From assembly GCA_024405075.1 (NCBI GenBank), contig JAKSPG010000003.1, positions 1 to 25,687 of the forward strand: DNA of 25,687 bases. The letters run 5' to 3'. The DNA comes from Elusimicrobiaceae bacterium (GTDB taxonomy: Bacteria > Elusimicrobiota > Elusimicrobia > Elusimicrobiales > Elusimicrobiaceae). A program made the translations under genes and the position numbers. Positions 22,523 through 25,687 of this stretch are shown piece after piece. The notes beneath the pieces were generated by a model that ran no database searches, had not been told where the DNA came from, and saw only the letters and a list, made by a program, of their open reading frames with translations. Each line of letters starts with the position of its first letter. Position 1 is the stretch's first letter.

Positions 22523-22831
22523 TTAAATGATCGGCTCGTTGCATTTGCGGCAGACGCGCGTTTTGGTGCCGTCAGCAGCAATGCTGATTTTGGGCGTCAT
22601 CGCTTTTTTGCATTTCGGACAGACAACCGCCACGTTGGACGCATCCAACGCCGCTTCCATCTTAATAATGCCGCCCTGCTTGTTTTGGGAAGGTTTCACG
22701 TGTTTGGAAATCATGTTAATCCCGGTTACCACAACGGTATTTTTCGTCGGATTAACGGATTTCACTTCGCCCTTCTTGCCTTTGTCCTTACCGGACAGTA
22801 CTAAAACGGTATCTTTTTTCTTAATAATCAT
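22523..22831 (-). CDS. rplX: Large ribosomal subunit protein uL24, with Cys zinc ribbon
   Basis: A 102-residue early 50S assembly protein. The KOW motif is VLVLSGKDKGKKGEVKSVNPTKNTVVVTGIN (about 9-39). The C-terminal part has CPKC and CRKC pairs that would bind zinc, as in many bacterial L24 proteins outside the gamma-proteobacteria. It starts one base after rplN ends. Confidence 0.96.
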   Translation of the reverse strand: MIIKKKDTVLVLSGKDKGKKGEVKSVNPTKNTVVVTGINMISKHVKPSQNKQGGIIKMEAALDASNVAVVCPKCKKAMTPKISIAADGTKTRVCRKCNEPII

Positions 22832-22832
22832 A

Positions 22833-23201
22833 CTATACCACCTCAGGCGCCAGCGAAATGATCTTTAAAAAGTTCTTTTCGCGCAGCTCTCTGGCAATCG
22901 GACCGAATACACGGGTTCCTTTGGGTTCGCCATTATCGTTGATGATGCACACAGCGTTGTCATCAAACCGAATGTACGAACCGTCTTTTCTTCTCTTTTC
23001 ACGCGCCACGCGCACCACTACTGCGCGGACGACGTCGCCTTTTTTAATGGCAGAGGTAGGGATCGCATCCCGAACGGAGCACATAATAACATCTCCCAAG
23101 GTTGCGATATCCCGATGGTGGCCACCGCGCACTTTAAAGCATTGCACTCTACGCGCGCCGGAATTATCGGCCACATTGACTATGCGCCTTAATGGAATCA
23201 T
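22833..23201 (-). CDS. rplN: Large ribosomal subunit protein uL14
   Basis: A 122-residue highly conserved 50S protein at the subunit interface, forming bridge B8. MIPLRRIVNVADNSGARRVQC starts it and RVFGPIARELREKNFLKIISLAPEVV ends it. All conserved blocks are present with no insertion. Confidence 0.97.
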   Translation of the reverse strand: MIPLRRIVNVADNSGARRVQCFKVRGGHHRDIATLGDVIMCSVRDAIPTSAIKKGDVVRAVVVRVAREKRRKDGSYIRFDDNAVCIINDNGEPKGTRVFGPIARELREKNFLKIISLAPEVV

Positions 23202-23227
23202 ACTTTTCTAACCCCAGTTTTTACCAA

Positions 23228-23497
23228 TTAAGCTCTGGCTTTTTCCACAATTTTGGAAACGCGCCACTTCGTCGTTTTAGAAACGGGACGGGTGCTCATA
23301 ATTTCCACTTTATCGCCGATTTTGCTTTCGTTGGCTTCATCATGCGCGTGGAATTTGGCAGCTCTTTTGAGCGTCTTGCCGTAGCGGGCATCATGCACCA
23401 ATCGTTCCACGGTTACAGTGCGGGTCTTGTCCATTTTATCGGACACAACGATGCCGGTCAGCACTTTTCTTTTGCCACGTGTTTCTTGATTTTCCAT
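23228..23497 (-). CDS. rpsQ: Small ribosomal subunit protein uS17
   Basis: An 89-residue OB-fold protein that binds the 16S rRNA 5' domain. The core is KVLTGIVVSDKMDKTRTVTVERLVHDARYGKTLKRAAKFHAHDE, followed by KIGDKVEIMSTRPVSKTKW-like sequence. The short KEN-like N-terminus before TGIVVS is normal. It follows rpmC by 10 bases. Confidence 0.96.
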   Translation of the reverse strand: MENQETRGKRKVLTGIVVSDKMDKTRTVTVERLVHDARYGKTLKRAAKFHAHDEANESKIGDKVEIMSTRPVSKTTKWRVSKIVEKARA

Positions 23498-23507
23498 GGT
23501 TTAACCT

Positions 23508-23711
23508 CTATTTTTGCTCTTTCTTCTGGTTAATCAGCGTTTGCAAAAGAGCAATTTCGCGTCTTACAGCGCGGATTTCCATCGGGTTAGCAATGGGCGT
23601 CGTGCTGTGTTTGAAAAGAAGGTTAAATTTCTTTTCCTGGGCTTTGCCGAGTGCTTCATTCAGCTCGGCCAACGTTTTGTTTTTTAAAGCTTCTTTTTCG
23701 TTCGTCTTCAT
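23508..23711 (-). CDS. rpmC: Large ribosomal subunit protein uL29
   Basis: A 67-residue two-helix protein at the tunnel exit, where it helps dock SRP and trigger factor. Recognised by LKNKTLAELNEALGKAQEKKFNLLF and the later NPMEIRAVRREIALLQTLIN block, and by its fixed place between rplP and rpsQ. It starts 4 bases after rplP ends. Confidence 0.95.
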   Translation of the reverse strand: MKTNEKEALKNKTLAELNEALGKAQEKKFNLLFKHSTTPIANPMEIRAVRREIALLQTLINQKKEQK

Positions 23712-23715
23712 ACAA

Positions 23716-24126
23716 CTACCTTCTCGTTACCAGTTTCGTTTTGATGGGCAGTTTGTCAGAAGCCAAACGCATGGCCCGTTTGGTATCTTCTTCGGAAGCC
23801 CCTTCCAGCTCAAACAAAATCCGGCCCGGTTTCACGACGGCAGCCCAGTATTCGGGCGCGCCTTTACCTTTACCCATACGGGTTTCGGCCGGGTGTTTGG
23901 TGATGGCTTTATCCGGGAAAATGCGAATCCACAATTTCCCTTTCTTTTTAATAAAGCGGGATAAGGTTACACGGGCCGCTTCAATTTGGCGGGCGGTAAT
24001 CCATTTCGGCTCTAAGGCTTTTAAGCCATATTCGCCAAAGACCACTTCCGTGCCGCGTTTGGCATTACCTTTAATGCGCGGGGCGCTGAAGGGTTTGCGG
24101 TATTTAACTCTTTTAGGCATCAACAT
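23716..24126 (-). CDS. rplP: Large ribosomal subunit protein uL16
   Basis: A 136-residue protein near the A site. The family start MLMPKRVKYRKPF, the block GLKALEPKWITARQIEAARVTLSRFIKKKGKLWIRIFPDK, and the KGKGAPEYWAAVVKPGRILFELEG region are complete. Two ATGs stand two codons apart; the first (24126) is used because AGAGGA is at proper distance and MLMPKR is a common family start. Confidence 0.97.
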   Translation of the reverse strand: MLMPKRVKYRKPFSAPRIKGNAKRGTEVVFGEYGLKALEPKWITARQIEAARVTLSRFIKKKGKLWIRIFPDKAITKHPAETRMGKGKGAPEYWAAVVKPGRILFELEGASEEDTKRAMRLASDKLPIKTKLVTRR

Positions 24127-24139
24127 AAGTCAAATTCCT

Positions 24140-24871
24140 CTATTTCGCTTCCGCAGCCGGGGCCACTTCTTCAGTGACGCCTTCGGTAGCGGCAGTTTCC
24201 ATATCGCGGTGTTTTTTAAGTTCGTTCATAATCTCTTTAGGAGATTTGGCGAAGTGAGTTCTCTTAAAAATCCACACTTTGATACCGATTTTACCGCTGA
24301 TGGTATTCGCTTCGGTAAAACCGTAATCAATATCGGCACACAAGGTGTGAAGCGGTACGCGGCCTTCGCGTTTCCACTCCGTGCGGGCAATTTCCGCACC
24401 ACCTAAACGGCCGGATACCATAATTTTGATACCCAGGGCTTTGCCGGAGAGCGCTTTTTCAATGGCTTTCTTGATAGCCGCACCGTAGTGGGCGCGTTTT
24501 TCAAGTTGCATGGCAATGTTCTGCGCTACTAATTGGGCATCGGTTTCCGGGTTCTTAATTTCTACCACGTTCACAAAGGTTTTGCTGCCGGTGAAGGCTT
24601 CCAATTCTTTGCGAAGGGCTTCAATATCAGCACCTTTTTTGCCGATAACCACGCCGGGGCGAGCCGTGTGAATGTTTACGCGCAAGAACGCGCCGGCTCT
24701 TTCAATCCCCACGTAGCTGATAGCCGCCATGGTGAATTTGTTTTCCACAATTTTGCGGATTTCAAAGTCTTCCTTGATCAGCGCAGGCATATTCTTGGGG
24801 GCGAACCAGCGGGAACGCCAATCTTGAATATAACCTAAGCGGATGGACCGGGGGTGAATCTTATGTCCCAT
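24140..24871 (-). CDS. rpsC: Small ribosomal subunit protein uS3
   Basis: A 243-residue protein at the mRNA entry channel with helicase activity in the assembled ribosome. MGHKIHPRSIRLGYIQDWRSRWFA begins it. The KH domain GxxG is in RPGVVIGKKGADIEALR (about 72-88), and the C-terminal domain has MVSGRLGGAEIARTEW and DYGFTEANTISGKIGIKVWI. The final 30 residues are an extra Glu/Ala/Thr-rich tail. Confidence 0.97.
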   Translation of the reverse strand: MGHKIHPRSIRLGYIQDWRSRWFAPKNMPALIKEDFEIRKIVENKFTMAAISYVGIERAGAFLRVNIHTARPGVVIGKKGADIEALRKELEAFTGSKTFVNVVEIKNPETDAQLVAQNIAMQLEKRAHYGAAIKKAIEKALSGKALGIKIMVSGRLGGAEIARTEWKREGRVPLHTLCADIDYGFTEANTISGKIGIKVWIFKRTHFAKSPKEIMNELKKHRDMETAATEGVTEEVAPAAEAK

Positions 24872-24874
24872 AAC

Positions 24875-25234
24875 TTAGCGACCTCCCTTTTTTTCGTCGG
24901 TGACAATCACCGTCAAGTGGCACATGCTCTTTTTATAGGGCATGGCACGGCCTTGCGGGCCGGGTTGCACTCTTTTTAAGTGGCCGCTGGGGCCCAAGTT
25001 GGCAAAGGCTTCTTTAATGAAGACTTTGCTAAAATCCAGCTTTTTGCCGGCTTTTACTTCCAGGTTGGCAGCAGCGCTGTGAAGCGTTTTGGCTACCAAG
25101 TCCGCCGTACGTTTGGCCACGAACGGAAGCACATCTTCCGCCGCCTTCACGTTTTTCCCGCGGATTTGGTCCAATACTAAGTTCACCTTGCGGCTACCGA
25201 AGCGTTGAAATTTAGCTTTTGCACAAGCTTCCAT
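24875..25234 (-). CDS. rplV: Large ribosomal subunit protein uL22
   Basis: A 119-residue protein lining the nascent peptide tunnel. The start AKAKFQRFGSRKVNLVLDQIRGKNV, the LHSAAANLEVK block and the hairpin RVQPGPQGRAMPYKKSMCHLTVIV are conserved. The hairpin normally reads GRAxxxxKRxSHI; Cys replaces Ser here. It begins 16 bases after rpsS. Confidence 0.97.
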   Translation of the reverse strand: MEACAKAKFQRFGSRKVNLVLDQIRGKNVKAAEDVLPFVAKRTADLVAKTLHSAAANLEVKAGKKLDFSKVFIKEAFANLGPSGHLKRVQPGPQGRAMPYKKSMCHLTVIVTDEKKGGR

Positions 25235-25250
25235 ATCAAATCCTCAACTC

Positions 25251-25535
25251 CTATTTCAAGGCGGTGGAATCTTTCGTCATACCACCATGGCCTTTAAACA
25301 ACCGGGTGAACGAAAATTCACCGAGCTTGTATCCTACCATACGTTCGGAAACGTAGATGGGAAGAAACTTGCGGCCGTTATGTACCAGGAACGTATGACC
25401 GACAAATTCCGGTACAATCGTGCAGGCTCTTGCCCACGTTTTGATAGGTTTCTTTTCGTTGGTTTCGTTCATTTTTTGAACTTTTTCCAACAGGTTTAAA
25501 TCCACAAACGGACCTTTTTTAGTTGATCTTCCCAT
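25251..25535 (-). CDS. rpsS: Small ribosomal subunit protein uS19
   Basis: A 94-residue protein of the 30S head. MGRSTKKGPFVDLNLLEKVQ and the block TWARACTIVPEFVGHTFLVHNGRKFLPIYVSERMVGYKLGEFSFTR identify it. It lies between rplB and rplV, 2 bases after the rplB stop. Confidence 0.97.
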   Translation of the reverse strand: MGRSTKKGPFVDLNLLEKVQKMNETNEKKPIKTWARACTIVPEFVGHTFLVHNGRKFLPIYVSERMVGYKLGEFSFTRLFKGHGGMTKDSTALK

Positions 25536-25537
25536 AA

Positions 25538-25687
25538 TTATTTAACCTTGTTTTTTCTTCTATCGCTGACAATCATCCAGCCAAATGCCTTCTTGGTGGA
25601 ACGTGTCTTCAACCCGCGGGTTTGTTGGTTCCACGGAGAGCGCGGGATATTACCGCCCTTACCGTGACCGCGGCCGCCGCCCATACC
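25538..25687 (-). CDS. rplB: Large ribosomal subunit protein uL2, C-terminal end (cut by window)
   Basis: The last 49 residues of uL2, reading GMGGGRGHGKGGNIPRSPWN and then QQTRGLKTRSTKKAFGWMIVSD to a TAA at 25538-25540. The rest lies beyond the right edge. uL2 supports the peptidyl transferase centre. In the family the conserved His in this Gly-rich block (the second part of GRGH here) is essential for peptidyl transfer. Confidence 0.95.
   Translation of the reverse strand, partial: GMGGGRGHGKGGNIPRSPWNQQTRGLKTRSTKKAFGWMIVSDRRKNKVK

Overview
This window looks like a chromosomal segment of a Gram-negative bacterium of the phylum Elusimicrobiota, probably a gut Elusimicrobium-like lineage. 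That placement is an inference. It rests on two small type IV pilin-like genes with near-identical processing sites and transmembrane starts, scattered as single genes with Cys-rich variable tails, and on a Gram-negative style cell-wall set (PBP2, RodA, MreBCD, periplasmic amidase). No rRNA, tRNA, CRISPR array, transposase or prophage gene was seen, and no gene-free stretch exceeds 300 bases.

Region 1 (1-3560) is accessory. It holds a pilin-like gene, a YgjP/DUF45 metallopeptidase with a -10 box almost on its start codon, a tandem pair of half-length chromate-transporter (CHR) proteins, an XRE repressor probably in an operon with that pair, and a second pilin-like gene divergent from the repressor. 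The repressor-pilin gap carries promoter-like and repeat sequences that could be operators.

Region 2 (3561-13114, all minus strand) is the cell elongation block, transcribed in the order mreB, mreC, mreD, mrdA (PBP2), rodA, a DUF2344 radical-SAM-linked protein, rng (RNase G), and an N-acetylmuramoyl-L-alanine amidase. Several genes overlap or lie within a few bases of each other.

Region 3 (13125-25687, all minus strand) is the S10-spc-alpha ribosomal superoperon from the end of rplB to rplQ: rplB, rpsS, rplV, rpsC, rplP, rpmC, rpsQ, rplN, rplX, rplE, rpsN, rpsH, rplF, rplR, rpsE, rplO, secY, adk, map, infA, rpmJ, rpsM, rpsK, rpsD, rpoA, rplQ. rpmD (L30) is missing from its usual place. mreB begins 10 bases after rplQ, so translation, secretion and wall-elongation genes form one unbroken minus-strand gene train of about 22 kb.

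The most striking observation is in secY. The reading frame is otherwise full length (446 codons, one frame), but codon 241 is TAA where a conserved Gln (CAA) is expected, in the cytoplasmic loop after TM6. This is either a sequence error or a genuine interruption of an essential gene. Second, two related palindromic elements of about 105 bp lie just after secY and just after the amidase gene, and the end of each element contains the stop codon of the gene before it. A third imperfect palindrome of 110 bp precedes the metallopeptidase gene. No clearly new multi-gene system was found.
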